From NCBI GenBank assembly GCA_023442525.1, contig JAEZZA010000031.1:434001-498000 (forward strand): DNA of 64,000 bases. The letters are read 5' to 3'. The notes beneath the pieces are model-generated. The model worked only from the letters and a program-made list of their open reading frames with translations, was not told where the DNA came from and made no database searches. The DNA comes from Bacteroidota bacterium (GTDB lineage: Bacteria; Bacteroidota; Bacteroidia; Bacteroidales; UBA10428). Positions 8,661 through 18,342 of this stretch are shown piece by piece (the stretch's first letter is position 1; each line of letters starts with the position of its first letter). The translations under genes and the position numbers were made by a program.

Positions 8661-11600
8661 ATGCTTGCCGGTAATTTTTATAAGCTGCTGCTATCGCTCT
8701 GTTTGCTGCCAGTTTCGGTCTGTCTGTTTTCACAGACTGTAAATATCAATGTCCAAAATGGTACAATTGAGGAAGTGTTTGACCTGATTGAACAGCAAAC
8801 CGATTACAACATTTTTTACAAGGTCGGACAAATTGATGTCGCAAAAGAAATCACTCTCCACGCCAAGAATGTCGATGTAACCCAGGTGCTCGATAACATT
8901 ATTTCGCACTTCGATGCCAGCTACACGATATACGGCGATATGATAGTAATTACTCCTGCCAAAACCTCCAAAAAACGAGAAAAACATATCGTTACCGGAA
9001 TCGTTGTTTCTGCGTCCGACGAACAGCCATTGGTTGGTGTAAATATCTTACAGGAAGGATCACGTAACGGGACTACAACCGATCTGCACGGCCGCTATAC
9101 GCTGGATGCAGATTCTGGTAATGTATCGCTGCTAATATCATGTGTCGGATATGTAACGCAAAGAATTCCTCTTGAAGGAAAAACCAGCCTTGATGTCCGG
9201 CTGTTTGTTGATATTGCTCGTCTCGACGAGGTAATAGTCATTGGTTACGGCGGACAAAAAAGAGGCGATGTCACTGGTTCCGTATCTTCACTTAGCGGAT
9301 GGGAACTCTCAGGTAAAGGTTATGTCAGTTTCGACCAGATGATCCAGGGAAAAGCTGCAGGAGTGGAAGTGATAAATAATTCAGGATTGCCTGGAGCAGG
9401 AGTGTCGATAAAAATAAGAGGTGCGGGTACCATTTACAATACCGACCCTCTTTACGTTATTGATGGTTTGACATTCAGAGGTAACGGGGACGATCAGTCG
9501 AATCCTCTTGCATCAATTAATCCAAACGACATTGAATCTATACAGATTCTGAAAGATGCATCAACTGCTGCAATATATGGAACAAGGGCCGCCAACGGCG
9601 TAATCATTATCACTACCAGGCGGGGTCGTACAGGCAAGCCACGTTTTAACCTCAACAGTTACACTGGTGTGACAAGTGTCCGCAAAAAGATTGACCTGCT
9701 GAATTCAGCTGAATATCTCGACCTGATGAAAGATATCCAGCTTAACGGTTCGCCCGGTAAATCCCTCGAAGAACTTTTACCACCCAAATTATATCAAAAT
9801 GGTGAATTTACACCCTATGCTTTAACCGACAGAACCGACTGGCAGGATGAAATATTCAGAACAGCAAAAATACAGGATCATTCTCTGTCGATCAGTGGAG
9901 GAAATGGCCATTTCCTTTATGCATTGTCGGGTGGTTATACCAAACATGAAGGATTTCTTATAGGAAGCGGCTTTGAGCGGTATTCATTCCGTTCAAATAC
10001 AGAATTTAAGTTGCTTAAACGATTTAAAATTGGTGAAAACCTGGGCCTTACGTTCGTCAAATCACATCCAATAAATGAAAGCCTTTTTCACTGTGCATTG
10101 CGCATCCCGCCGTATGCCCCAGTATACGATGCTGGTAACCCTGGAGGCTATTCAAAAGTGACAAGTATAGATGATTTGAACGACGCCTTAAATCCGGTAG
10201 CTGCTATCAGATTGGTCGACAATGAAAATAAAACTTTCCGCATTCTGGGCAACATGTTTCTTTCGTGGGAAATCCTGAACGGTATTACCTATAAGGCCAC
10301 TTTTAATATCGACTATTCAAACACCTACGATTATAGTTTTACAAGTGAGAATGAAAACGGCAACCTGAGAATTCCTTCCACGCTGTGGGAAAGCTATGAA
10401 TGGGGAATATCTCCTAACATTGAGCATACTCTTGAGTACTACCATTCAGATGAAAAAAGAACAATTTCCGTTATAGCAGGTAACACTTTGCCGGTAAGAT
10501 CGGCCGGCAGATACCTCGCCGTGGAGGGAAAAGGCTTTTCAAACGATGAAATCAGGGTAATAACTGTTGCAGAATCCTCCAGGATTGTTGGTAACGAAAC
10601 CGGTGCCTGGCAAGGCGTGCTGATTTCCTATTTCGGAAGGATAAATTATGCACTGGCTGACAAATATCTTTTTACGGCTAATTTCCGTAGGGATGCCAGT
10701 CCCCGCTTCTCACCTGCAAACCGCTGGGGTAATTTCCCGTCCTTCTCCGCCGGCTGGAAAATAAGTCAGGAACCATTTTTCAAACAGTTGAATACCAGCA
10801 TCAGCAATCTGAAGCTTCGCACAGGCTGGGGACGGAGTGGCAGCGACCTTATCGGCGATTATGCATATAAATCAAACCTTCACTCATCGAATATCAACTA
10901 TGTTTTCGGTAATCCGCAGGTTCAGGTCAAAGGGGTAACGATAAACTCACTTGCCTCTCCTTTCGCCAAATGGGAAACAGCTTCAAGTTTTGATGTCGGA
11001 CTTGACCTCGGATTGTTTCAAAACCGGTTGACATTTACAGCCGATTATTTTATAAAGAATACCCGCAACATACTGGTTCAGGTTCCTATTGCTCCGTCGG
11101 TGGGACTGGGCTTTAATGAAGGAGGAGGCGATCCTACCATTAATGCCGCCAGTGTATTGAACAAAGGTATAGAAGCCGGCATCGCATTGCAGAATAATGA
11201 GGGCAGATTACGTTATAACCTAAGGGCTATTTTCAGCAGTTTCAGTAACAAAGTAACCTCTCTCGGACAAGGTCAGCCATTGCTAGAGGGCAATTACGAC
11301 TTCGGTTACAGTATTACACGTACCGAAGTAGGTAAACCTATCGGTTATTTTTATGGATTCAGAGCTGACAGAGTTTATTCCCGTCAGGAAGAAATCGATG
11401 CCGACAATGCCATGGCGGAAGAGATCACCGGTATTTCAGGAATGCAATATCAGGAAGCGGCCAAACCAGGTGATATCAGGTTTAAGGACCTCGATAAGGA
11501 CGGAAGGATAACCGATAAAGACAGGGAAATGATTGGCAATCCGGCTCCCGATTTCATTTATGGAATTTCAGGATCCGTATCGCACAAGGGATTTGATCTT

Positions 11601-12074
11601 TCATTTACACTTTTTGGTGTATACGGAAACGAGATATTCAATGCCTTCCACACATATTGGATGGAAGGAATGATAAGACCTTTCAATGCTTCGGACGAAG
11701 TTCTTCGCAGATGGAGGAAGCCGGGAGATATTACAGACATACCCAGGGCAGTTGCAAACGATCCGAACAAGAACCTGAGACCGTCAGACAGATACATTGA
11801 AAACGGGTCGTATTTGAGGGTTAAAAACATTAGTCTCGGATATATATTTCCGGAGTGGATTCTCTCAAGTCTATCACTTGGAGGAATTTCTTCCCTCAGA
11901 ATACACATTACCGGATATAATTTGTTAACACTGACCAGGTACAATGGTTATGATCCGGAAATCGGAGCCCAGTTTTCGGGCGACAGCCAGCGATATAATC
12001 TAAGGAGAGGGATCGATGTGGGGCAATATCCGCAGGCACGCTCAGTAATGTTTGGGGTGAATATCAACTTTTAG
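8661..12074 (+). CDS. SusC/RagA-family transporter with N-terminal STN signalling domain
   Basis: This TonB-dependent SusC transporter is about 1137 aa from the chosen start. The frame is open upstream to 8484, but that would run across the end of susD and the terminator, so the ATG at 8661 (MLAGNFYKLLLSL, a good signal peptide) is preferred. Domain order is signal peptide, STN domain (about 27-100, with VFDLIEQQTDYNIFYKV), carboxypeptidase-D-like domain (about 108-180), LDEVIVIGYGG signature, plug, and barrel ending NINF. The STN domain is the part that contacts FecR-type anti-sigma factors, so this transporter is the likely sensor for the sigma/FecR pair 6 kb upstream. Confidence 0.94.
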   Translation: MLAGNFYKLLLSLCLLPVSVCLFSQTVNINVQNGTIEEVFDLIEQQTDYNIFYKVGQIDVAKEITLHAKNVDVTQVLDNIISHFDASYTIYGDMIVITPAKTSKKREKHIVTGIVVSASDEQPLVGVNILQEGSRNGTTTDLHGRYTLDADSGNVSLLISCVGYVTQRIPLEGKTSLDVRLFVDIARLDEVIVIGYGGQKRGDVTGSVSSLSGWELSGKGYVSFDQMIQGKAAGVEVINNSGLPGAGVSIKIRGAGTIYNTDPLYVIDGLTFRGNGDDQSNPLASINPNDIESIQILKDASTAAIYGTRAANGVIIITTRRGRTGKPRFNLNSYTGVTSVRKKIDLLNSAEYLDLMKDIQLNGSPGKSLEELLPPKLYQNGEFTPYALTDRTDWQDEIFRTAKIQDHSLSISGGNGHFLYALSGGYTKHEGFLIGSGFERYSFRSNTEFKLLKRFKIGENLGLTFVKSHPINESLFHCALRIPPYAPVYDAGNPGGYSKVTSIDDLNDALNPVAAIRLVDNENKTFRILGNMFLSWEILNGITYKATFNIDYSNTYDYSFTSENENGNLRIPSTLWESYEWGISPNIEHTLEYYHSDEKRTISVIAGNTLPVRSAGRYLAVEGKGFSNDEIRVITVAESSRIVGNETGAWQGVLISYFGRINYALADKYLFTANFRRDASPRFSPANRWGNFPSFSAGWKISQEPFFKQLNTSISNLKLRTGWGRSGSDLIGDYAYKSNLHSSNINYVFGNPQVQVKGVTINSLASPFAKWETASSFDVGLDLGLFQNRLTFTADYFIKNTRNILVQVPIAPSVGLGFNEGGGDPTINAASVLNKGIEAGIALQNNEGRLRYNLRAIFSSFSNKVTSLGQGQPLLEGNYDFGYSITRTEVGKPIGYFYGFRADRVYSRQEEIDADNAMAEEITGISGMQYQEAAKPGDIRFKDLDKDGRITDKDREMIGNPAPDFIYGISGSVSHKGFDLSFTLFGVYGNEIFNAFHTYWMEGMIRPFNASDEVLRRWRKPGDITDIPRAVANDPNKNLRPSDRYIENGSYLRVKNISLGYIFPEWILSSLSLGGISSLRIHITGYNLLTLTRYNGYDPEIGAQFSGDSQRYNLRRGIDVGQYPQARSVMFGVNINF

Positions 12075-12078
12075 GAGC

Positions 12079-13632
12079 ATGAACCGGGTAGTAATCATAT
12101 TGTTGGCAGGGCTACTGATAGCAGGTTGCAATGAGGATCAGCTTAACCTGGAAAATCCGAATGCTTACACAGAGGACAACTATTTTACAAATGCAGAGCA
12201 ATGTGTGCAGGCAGTAAACGCTGCGTATGCCGGCTTATATTTCCAGGGATTGTTTGCAAGGGAATATTATTTCATTTTCGATCTCCTCGGTAACGAAGCG
12301 GAACAGGCTCCTCCGCTGCAAGGTGCGCTGGCCGAATTCTCACAATACACTTTTGGACCAACCAATGAGCATATTAACAGATTATGGAGATCATGCTACC
12401 GGATAATTCTAAGGTCAAACCTCGTTTTCGATAAGGTGGGTCAATGGGTGCCTTCTTCCGATAATGAAGCGAATCTCAGAGAAAGATTGCTTGGCGAAGC
12501 CGCCTTTTTAAGAGCATGGAGTTATTTTGAACTGGCAACACTTTTTGGACGGGTTCCTGTAAAAGACAGCTGGGATGACCGTTATGAATATTCGACGCCT
12601 CGTGCGGATAGTATGGGACAGATATGGTCATTGATTGAGAAAGACCTTTTACATGCAGCAGAAGCTTTACCGGTAAAATATGATTACACCGATTTGGGAA
12701 GAGCCACCAGGGGGGCAGCAATCGCTCTGCTGGGAAAAATGTATCTCTTTAACCGAAAATGGCAGGAAGCAGTGGACGAATTCAGAATTCTTGAGTCATT
12801 CCCGTTTAATTATGATCTGATTGACAATTATGAAGAAAACTTCCTTTCGGTAAATGAAAATAACAAGGAATCCGTTTTCGAAGTGCAACTTGAATATGTT
12901 GAGGGCGCCAGCACGTTTTATATGTTTGGAGGTCAGGAATTCTGGGGAGGCGGTGGTACACACAACGGCAGGGCAATGGAATACGGGTGGAACGACTGGC
13001 AAAATGTATTTATATCCGAAGCGGCAGTAAATGCATTTACTTATGAGGACGAGTCCGGTAATAAATTTATCGATCCGCGCAGTTCAATGACATTCTATGG
13101 GCCTGCGTCCCGGGGAGGCGATACCGATTATTGTAATCATTGTGCTAACGGAGCTCTGCCCTATCCACTTGAATCCGGCCTACGTTGGAAAAAATACAAC
13201 GAATACGAATATAAAGAGAAAGAAGGTCTCCCCCAGAGTTCAATAAATGCAAGAATCATAAGGTATGCCGATGTACTGCTCATGCAGGCTGAAGCCCTGA
13301 TAGAATTAAACGGGCTCGATGAAGCGCTGGTACTGATAAACCGGGTAAGGCAGAGAGCAGGAGCTTTTTTATATTCAACATTAGGGGACCAGGAAAATGC
13401 AAGATTTCTCCTCAGAAGGGAACGGCAAATCGAACTGTGCGGAGAACAACACCGGTATTTCGATCTCGTTCGATGGGGAATGCTTCAGGAAACCATCAAC
13501 ACAGAAAAGAACTCTGAAAACGCTGAATGGAAAAACCGTGTTCGTGCTAAACATGTCCTTTTTCCGATTCCACAGTCCGAAAAAGACCTGAATCCCCTTG
13601 TCGCGGAGGATGTTATTGATGATTGGAATTGA
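12079..13632 (+). CDS. SusD/RagB-family glycan-binding lipoprotein (second copy)
   Basis: This 517-aa SusD-type lipoprotein has a lipobox near LLIAGC (Cys about 17). It starts only 4 bp after susC. Family stretches match those of the first SusD (LGEAAFLRAWSYFELAT, RYADVLLMQAEALIE, LINRVRQRAG, RYFDLVRWGML). The strong resemblance to 7001-8563 includes the tract after the lipobox and the FDLLGNEAEQAPPLQG-like region, supporting duplication of a SusCD pair with later divergence of ligand preference. Confidence 0.95.
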   Translation: MNRVVIILLAGLLIAGCNEDQLNLENPNAYTEDNYFTNAEQCVQAVNAAYAGLYFQGLFAREYYFIFDLLGNEAEQAPPLQGALAEFSQYTFGPTNEHINRLWRSCYRIILRSNLVFDKVGQWVPSSDNEANLRERLLGEAAFLRAWSYFELATLFGRVPVKDSWDDRYEYSTPRADSMGQIWSLIEKDLLHAAEALPVKYDYTDLGRATRGAAIALLGKMYLFNRKWQEAVDEFRILESFPFNYDLIDNYEENFLSVNENNKESVFEVQLEYVEGASTFYMFGGQEFWGGGGTHNGRAMEYGWNDWQNVFISEAAVNAFTYEDESGNKFIDPRSSMTFYGPASRGGDTDYCNHCANGALPYPLESGLRWKKYNEYEYKEKEGLPQSSINARIIRYADVLLMQAEALIELNGLDEALVLINRVRQRAGAFLYSTLGDQENARFLLRRERQIELCGEQHRYFDLVRWGMLQETINTEKNSENAEWKNRVRAKHVLFPIPQSEKDLNPLVAEDVIDDWN

Positions 13633-13867
13633 TTAACAAGCTACGCCTTGGGCTTCTCGTTTCATGCTCCCGCCTTCGGCTCCGCGTTTGATTGCTTCGC
13701 GCGTTTGAATGCTCAGCCTTCAGCTTCGCGTTTGAAATTGTTTGATAAAGTTTGATGCGGTTTTAAACAATCTCAAACCTTATCAAACCTTATCAAACTA
13801 AAAGCCTGACACTGGATACCGAATACCGATTACTGAATACTGATTACCGATTACTGCTACTTGTTCC
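13633..13867. repeat. Repeat-filled gap between convergent SusD and GH2 genes
   Basis: No gene was found. The stretch holds a GC-rich dispersed repeat (CGCCTTCGGCTCCGCGTTTGA type, about 13671-13692), TTTGATA/CTTATCAAAC units (about 13732-13800) and a degenerate GATTACTGAATACC-type tandem array (about 13815-13858). No clear terminator hairpin with a T run was seen. Confidence 0.6.
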
Positions 13868-15688
13868 CTACTCCTCCAATGATTTGCAGATTCTCCTGTT
13901 CACCTCCCCTACCCGTTCAGGATCGAGTTTTACAACCTTACGATCGTAGGTCATCAGTCCGTTTACCTCTATTTCCACATCTGTGGTCTGGGTATATACG
14001 GCTGCTGAATATCCTGCAGGGATAAGTGTAAGCAGTTTTTCTGCAAGTTTTACATAAGCATCTGTTGCTTCGCCGGATGTTTTGTACTGTACATATCCCC
14101 AGTTTCTTCCGGTCTCCCATAAATGCCCTTCGAGAGCCAGTCCGATTCCCCCGTATTCACCCAGTACACAGGCACGGCGACTGGTAAACATAGCCAGTAC
14201 CGGATCAGGATAATTATGAATATCCAAAACATCACCTGTCTCATAGAAATTACCACCGCTGGCGGGATTAACAAGCCGTGACGGATCGTATGTTTTGGTC
14301 CATTCCGCTATTTCCTTTGTTTTAAACTGACCCCATGCTTCATTGAATGGTACCCACATAACTACACTCGGATGCGAATAACAAAGGTCCATGATCTCTT
14401 TCCACTCTCTCCGGAAATTTTCTTCTGATTGCGGAGTGCGAACAAATTCTTTGCCATCGAAGTAATTCCTCATTTGCCATTGTGGCGAATCATCACCGCT
14501 GGGCATATCCTGCCATACCAGTATTCCCTCCCGGTCGCAATGATAATACCACCTTGCCGGCTCAACCTTCACATGTTTGCGGATCATATTAAAGCCAAGT
14601 TCCTTTGTCTTTACGATGTCAAAACGTAATGCTTCGTCTGTGGGAGCGGTATATAAACCGTCGGGCCACCAGCCCTGGTCAAGTGGTCCAAACTGAAAAT
14701 AATCCTTATTGTTAAGCTGCAATCGTACAATGCCGTTTTCATCCCTCCGGGTTGAGATTTTGCGCATTCCAAAATAGCTCTTTACCAGGTCAACAGCTTT
14801 TCCATTTCGAATTACATTGATTTGCAGGTCGTACAAAAACGGCGTTTCAGGGCTCCATAATACAGGATCAGGAATACCGATAAGAACTTCTTCACCTGCG
14901 GCTGCTTTCCCGGTGCCAATAAGAGTTCCTTTATTCATCACCTTTACTTCAACCAGGTCGCCTTTAATATTTCCCTCAACCTCAGGCTTTACTGAAACTG
15001 TTTTTACATCCACGTTGGGAACCGTCTTAAGTCCCTTTATATAAACCGGTCCCACAGGCTCCAGCCAAACGGTCTGCCATATACCGGTGACAGATGTATA
15101 CCATATACTGTTCGGACGGTTCACCTGCTTACCACGCGGCTGATATCCCCCATCCGTCGGATCCCAGCATCTCACATCCACTTTCTGGTCGCCTTCCTTA
15201 TTCAGATAGGGAGTGATGTCAAACGAAAATGGTGTGTACCCGCCGGTATGCGAACCTACTTTTATATTGTTTACCCATACATCGGCTTTCCAGTCAACCG
15301 CACCGAAATGCAATATCACACTGCGATTCTTCCATGCAGAAGGAACGGTGAATTTCCGTGAATACCAGAGTTCATTATTGATTCCGACCTTTTTTTGTAC
15401 CCCCGAGAGTGAGGATTCAATAGCATAGGGAACCAGTATTTTTCCCTGAGTTTCGGAAGGTATGGCGCTTCCACGGGGAAGAACAGCATAATTCCACAAA
15501 CCGTTCAGATTAACCCATTGATCTCTTTCAATCTGGGGACGCGGATATTCGGGTAAGGGGCTTACAGGATTTACTTGTTCTGCCCAGGACGTTTTAATCC
15601 TGTCACCTGCCGGCGACCATTCCTGAGCTGAAATGCTTATAAAACAGCAGAGAATTGCTATTACAGAAATCGCTTTGTAGTATCTCAT
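13868..15688 (-). CDS. Secreted glycoside hydrolase family 2 enzyme (beta-galactosidase/glucuronidase type)
   Basis: This 606-aa enzyme has a signal peptide (about 1-21), a GH2 sugar-binding jelly-roll (about 50-210), an Ig-like domain (about 215-315) and a TIM-barrel catalytic domain (about 325-600). The predicted acid/base is Glu450 in VPFNEAWG and the nucleophile Glu511 in LGEYGG. It would remove a beta-linked terminal sugar by a retaining mechanism in the periplasm or at the cell surface. Which sugar (galactose, mannose, glucuronate) is not decided by the motifs. It converges on the second SusD gene and sits beside a secreted esterase, so it probably acts on the glycan taken up by locus 1. 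Confidence 0.88.
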   Translation of the reverse strand: MRYYKAISVIAILCCFISISAQEWSPAGDRIKTSWAEQVNPVSPLPEYPRPQIERDQWVNLNGLWNYAVLPRGSAIPSETQGKILVPYAIESSLSGVQKKVGINNELWYSRKFTVPSAWKNRSVILHFGAVDWKADVWVNNIKVGSHTGGYTPFSFDITPYLNKEGDQKVDVRCWDPTDGGYQPRGKQVNRPNSIWYTSVTGIWQTVWLEPVGPVYIKGLKTVPNVDVKTVSVKPEVEGNIKGDLVEVKVMNKGTLIGTGKAAAGEEVLIGIPDPVLWSPETPFLYDLQINVIRNGKAVDLVKSYFGMRKISTRRDENGIVRLQLNNKDYFQFGPLDQGWWPDGLYTAPTDEALRFDIVKTKELGFNMIRKHVKVEPARWYYHCDREGILVWQDMPSGDDSPQWQMRNYFDGKEFVRTPQSEENFRREWKEIMDLCYSHPSVVMWVPFNEAWGQFKTKEIAEWTKTYDPSRLVNPASGGNFYETGDVLDIHNYPDPVLAMFTSRRACVLGEYGGIGLALEGHLWETGRNWGYVQYKTSGEATDAYVKLAEKLLTLIPAGYSAAVYTQTTDVEIEVNGLMTYDRKVVKLDPERVGEVNRRICKSLEE

Positions 15689-15729
15689 TGAAAATAAGTA
15701 TTTAAATTAAAACTCTTTTGTAATCCAAC

Positions 15730-15809
15730 TTCTTCATTCTTCACTCTTCACTCTTCATTCTTCATTCTTCATTCTTCATTATTCATTCTTCATTATTCAT
15801 TCTTCATTA
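15730..15809. repeat. TTCATTCT/TTCATTATT tandem array
   Basis: About ten units of 7-9 bp (TTCATTC, TTCACTC, TTCATTATT) run through the gap between the GH2 gene and the esterase gene. The array extends into the last codons and stop codon of the esterase (stop at 15797), so the esterase's final residues Asn-Glu-Glu are encoded by the repeat. Confidence 0.85.
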
Positions 15810-17725
15810 GCACCTCTTCCCTTGTACCTATTTACCACTCTGATATATACCTTTCCCCAATGCAGATTCCTTTCAACCGGATTCCACGTGTTTGTTTCGT
15901 AACTACCTATAAATTCAATAATGTGTCCGTCCGGACAATCTTCTTTGATTTGAATTATTGAACTCAGTGTAAAACCATCCTCCCAGACGGCAGGCAGCTG
16001 TTCATCATGCAGAACTTCTTTTGTTCTGTCCACCCACTTATCGTTGGAATAAAGCCTTAGTCTGCGGTCACTTTCATATAACATAATTCTCTCCCCTGCA
16101 TTGACTATTCCGTCGTTGTTTCCGGCGCCAAATGCCTTGTCTTTGATTTTCCGGCCATCATCAATCCTGATATTCTCAAACTTATCCACGTTATAAAAAA
16201 GAACAGGCATAATAATCTCATCCGACGAGCTGGTATCATCTGTTTCAGTTTTTACCTTTAGTTTGATCTGGAAAGGCTCCCCATGGGCCGGTGGCTGCTT
16301 ATTTGTAGAAATTGTAAACGGTCCGGCATCTATCAATCGTTCTCCGCTTTCCACCCAAATTTCGCTGGTGGAATTCTTAATTATAACCGTACTATCGTGA
16401 GTCATTACACTAACCTGCAACTTTTTTCGTTCTTTGATCTCTCCGCCGCGATTAAACAATTCAAGCACAAGGTTACTTTCTTCACCGGTTTTCAGAAGTT
16501 TGTCCGATTCATTCAGAATATAGCTGGCAGCAATAAAATCTGGCTTCGATCTGTCGTCGTATATCCCTGCCTCCATGCCATATCCATCCGCAATTAAGGA
16601 TATTCTGCCTTCCCGGTCAGCTACCACCTGGCCTTTATCGACATCATTTTGCAATGGCGTCCATTTTACAGTTGCGTATGTTTTCCCGGGAGTATATACA
16701 GGAGAAGTCGAAATTTTTGCCTGAATACCAGGTATAAAAGGCCCGTCAGGCAGCCATTTGTAAGTATAAAAACCGAAACCCTGATTACTGACGTTCCTCA
16801 GAAATAAAAACCCCGGAACTTGTTTATTGCTGGCAACATGGAAATCCCAAACGCTGAATTCGGGGTATATATCGTAATGACACCATAAAGCAGGAACTCC
16901 TGCCTCCTTTCCGAATTTATCGGAAATAAAGCTCATTGCCATTTCAAAAGCGGCAGTTTCTCCCGGAGGGTCGATCATATGTCCGCCTCTGAATTCATAG
17001 AATTCATAAGGATAGCCTTCCCATTCAGCACCTTTTTTAACTTCCCTGTTCAGGTGAACCAGTATGTCGGAATCACCGCCATGCTGACGTGCACTAACCT
17101 CCATAAGGTTTTTAAATGTATACCTTAAGGGATATAAAGTGTGATTGCCGGGGTATCCAATAAAAAACTCGGGAGATCCTGCAAGATCCACGGCAGAGCA
17201 TACCATATCCGGATATTTTCCGGCAAGGAAAAATGACATGATTCCTCCCATACTGAATCCGATAATTCCCCGGCAACTTCTCTGGTTCAAGGTGCGGTAA
17301 GCGGAATCGATGTGATTCACCAATTCGGGAAAGTAATCCTTCATCTGAATTGAATATTTCACATCTTTATGGTTGCCGATATTGTATGGACGTGGTTCGC
17401 TTTCCTCTATATTACCGTCCCACATTACCAGGATCACCTTGTATTTATTAACGAGCTCACCAATCAGCTCATACTCCAGCAGCGCGTTATCATCTTTATA
17501 GTGCCGGCCGCCCCAGCCATGGAAGAAGTAGATTACAGGATATCTGTTAACAGTAGTGTTGTATTCAGTGGGCAAATAGATCCTATAATTTTTTTCGTGT
17601 CCGAATACCGTGCTGAAATGAGACAGGTCTTTATAGGGTTTATTCGTTTCTGTTACCTGTGATATGGCATCAGACGAAATAAGTATGAAGAAAAATACCG
17701 GCAATATGTATTTGTTAATCATCAT
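15797..17725 (-). CDS. Secreted alpha/beta-hydrolase (putative esterase) with C-terminal beta-rich region
   Basis: This 642-aa protein has a signal peptide (about 1-22) and an esterase D/enterochelin-esterase-like domain (about 35-285). It shows the oxyanion-region motif FFHGWGG (about 67-73), the nucleophile elbow GFSMGG with Ser158, and a candidate catalytic His in RGGHMID. The C-terminal 350 residues are beta-rich and resemble CARDB-type/Ig-like repeats; their role is unknown. It is next to the GH2 gene on the same strand, so it may remove acyl (acetyl or feruloyl) groups from the glycan handled by locus 1. Two adjacent ATG codons compete as the start. Confidence 0.8.
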   Translation of the reverse strand: MMINKYILPVFFFILISSDAISQVTETNKPYKDLSHFSTVFGHEKNYRIYLPTEYNTTVNRYPVIYFFHGWGGRHYKDDNALLEYELIGELVNKYKVILVMWDGNIEESEPRPYNIGNHKDVKYSIQMKDYFPELVNHIDSAYRTLNQRSCRGIIGFSMGGIMSFFLAGKYPDMVCSAVDLAGSPEFFIGYPGNHTLYPLRYTFKNLMEVSARQHGGDSDILVHLNREVKKGAEWEGYPYEFYEFRGGHMIDPPGETAAFEMAMSFISDKFGKEAGVPALWCHYDIYPEFSVWDFHVASNKQVPGFLFLRNVSNQGFGFYTYKWLPDGPFIPGIQAKISTSPVYTPGKTYATVKWTPLQNDVDKGQVVADREGRISLIADGYGMEAGIYDDRSKPDFIAASYILNESDKLLKTGEESNLVLELFNRGGEIKERKKLQVSVMTHDSTVIIKNSTSEIWVESGERLIDAGPFTISTNKQPPAHGEPFQIKLKVKTETDDTSSSDEIIMPVLFYNVDKFENIRIDDGRKIKDKAFGAGNNDGIVNAGERIMLYESDRRLRLYSNDKWVDRTKEVLHDEQLPAVWEDGFTLSSIIQIKEDCPDGHIIEFIGSYETNTWNPVERNLHWGKVYIRVVNRYKGRGANEE

Positions 17726-17769
17726 CGGGCTGTAATTTTGATATTATAAAAATACAATAATATCAGAAT

Positions 17770-17809
17770 GATTTACGATTTACGATTTACGATTTGGGAT
17801 TTACGATTG
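17770..17809. repeat. GATTTAC tandem array (7-bp unit)
   Basis: Five to six head-to-tail copies of GATTTAC, one altered to GATTTGG, lie upstream of the esterase start codon. Confidence 0.8.
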
Positions 17810-17823
17810 AGTGATTGCAGGTC

Positions 17824-17866
17824 AACCTATCCCCCAAAGGCCATACAAGGCGTCCTACAGTTGTGC
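17824..17866 (-). repeat. Dispersed palindromic element, copy A (one arm eroded)
   Basis: Read on the minus strand this carries the core GGACGCCTTGTATGG (17841-17855) with flanking AACTGT and GGGATAGGTTG. It is shared with copies at 27424-27474 and 39462-39511. The distal GTCCGACGGTT arm present in the other two is missing here. Confidence 0.75.
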
Positions 17867-17938
17867 ATATTTTCATAACTTTGAACATGCACCGTGAAAT
17901 AACTGTTTATTAAAAAATTAGCTATCTAAAAACAGCCT

Positions 17939-18058
17939 ATGAACAATTTCTGGAGAACCCTTATTGCTGCTTATGGCGCAAAGAAACTGGGTGGAGGATG
18001 TATATCCACCATTGTAATTTTTATTGTCCTGTTTATGTTATTGAAACAGTGTGGTTAA
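17939..18058 (+). CDS. 39-aa single-pass membrane peptide
   Basis: A short frame begins MNNFWRTLIAAYGAKKLGGG and ends LLKQCG. A basic, Gly-rich segment is followed by a hydrophobic helix (about residues 21-36), giving one membrane segment. The start is 70 bp beyond the dispersed repeat. No function is recognised. The hydrophobic pattern, sensible start and compact length argue for a real small protein, but conservation in relatives is needed to be sure. Confidence 0.5.
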   Translation: MNNFWRTLIAAYGAKKLGGGCISTIVIFIVLFMLLKQCG

Positions 18059-18062
18059 TTAT

Positions 18063-18290
18063 TCATGAATACCATCCTGTCGGGTATAAATGCAAACCGG
18101 AATGCGGTTCTTTCAGATTATCAAACCGTCCGGTTGCACCGCCATGACCTGAGTCGAGGTTTGTTTTCAAAACGATGATATTGTTGTCTGTTTCAACTCC
18201 CGAAGTTTAGCTACCCATTTGGCCGGTTCATGATACAGTACCTGCGAATCATTCCATCCAGTTGTTGCCAGAAGTATTATTAGTGGATGC
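18063..18290 (-). pseudogene. C-terminal relic of an S9 family prolyl oligopeptidase / oligopeptidase B
   Basis: Read on the minus strand, one frame gives ATTGWNDSQVLYHEPAKWVA and then, after a one-base shift near 18190, DNNIIVLKTNLDSGHGG continues in another frame. These are the C-terminal Asp- and His-bearing segments of S9A/S9C peptidases (DxxV...EPAKWVAKLRELK, then SGHGG with the catalytic His). Only about 75 of the usual roughly 700 residues remain, and the frame is shifted, so this is debris of a lost peptidase gene. Confidence 0.75.
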
Positions 18291-18342
18291 TATTTCCACT
18301 AAATTACGAAAAAAATCAGCTCATGGCAAGGAGGCGAAACTA

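Noticed and set aside
11558..11944. 128-aa minus-strand frame inside the second SusC gene
   Set aside because: It is antisense to a strongly conserved coding region and has no recognisable domain.
15730..15809. Possible CRISPR array or regulatory repeat
   Set aside because: Units are 7-9 bp with no spacers of constant length and no cas genes; it is a simple tandem array.
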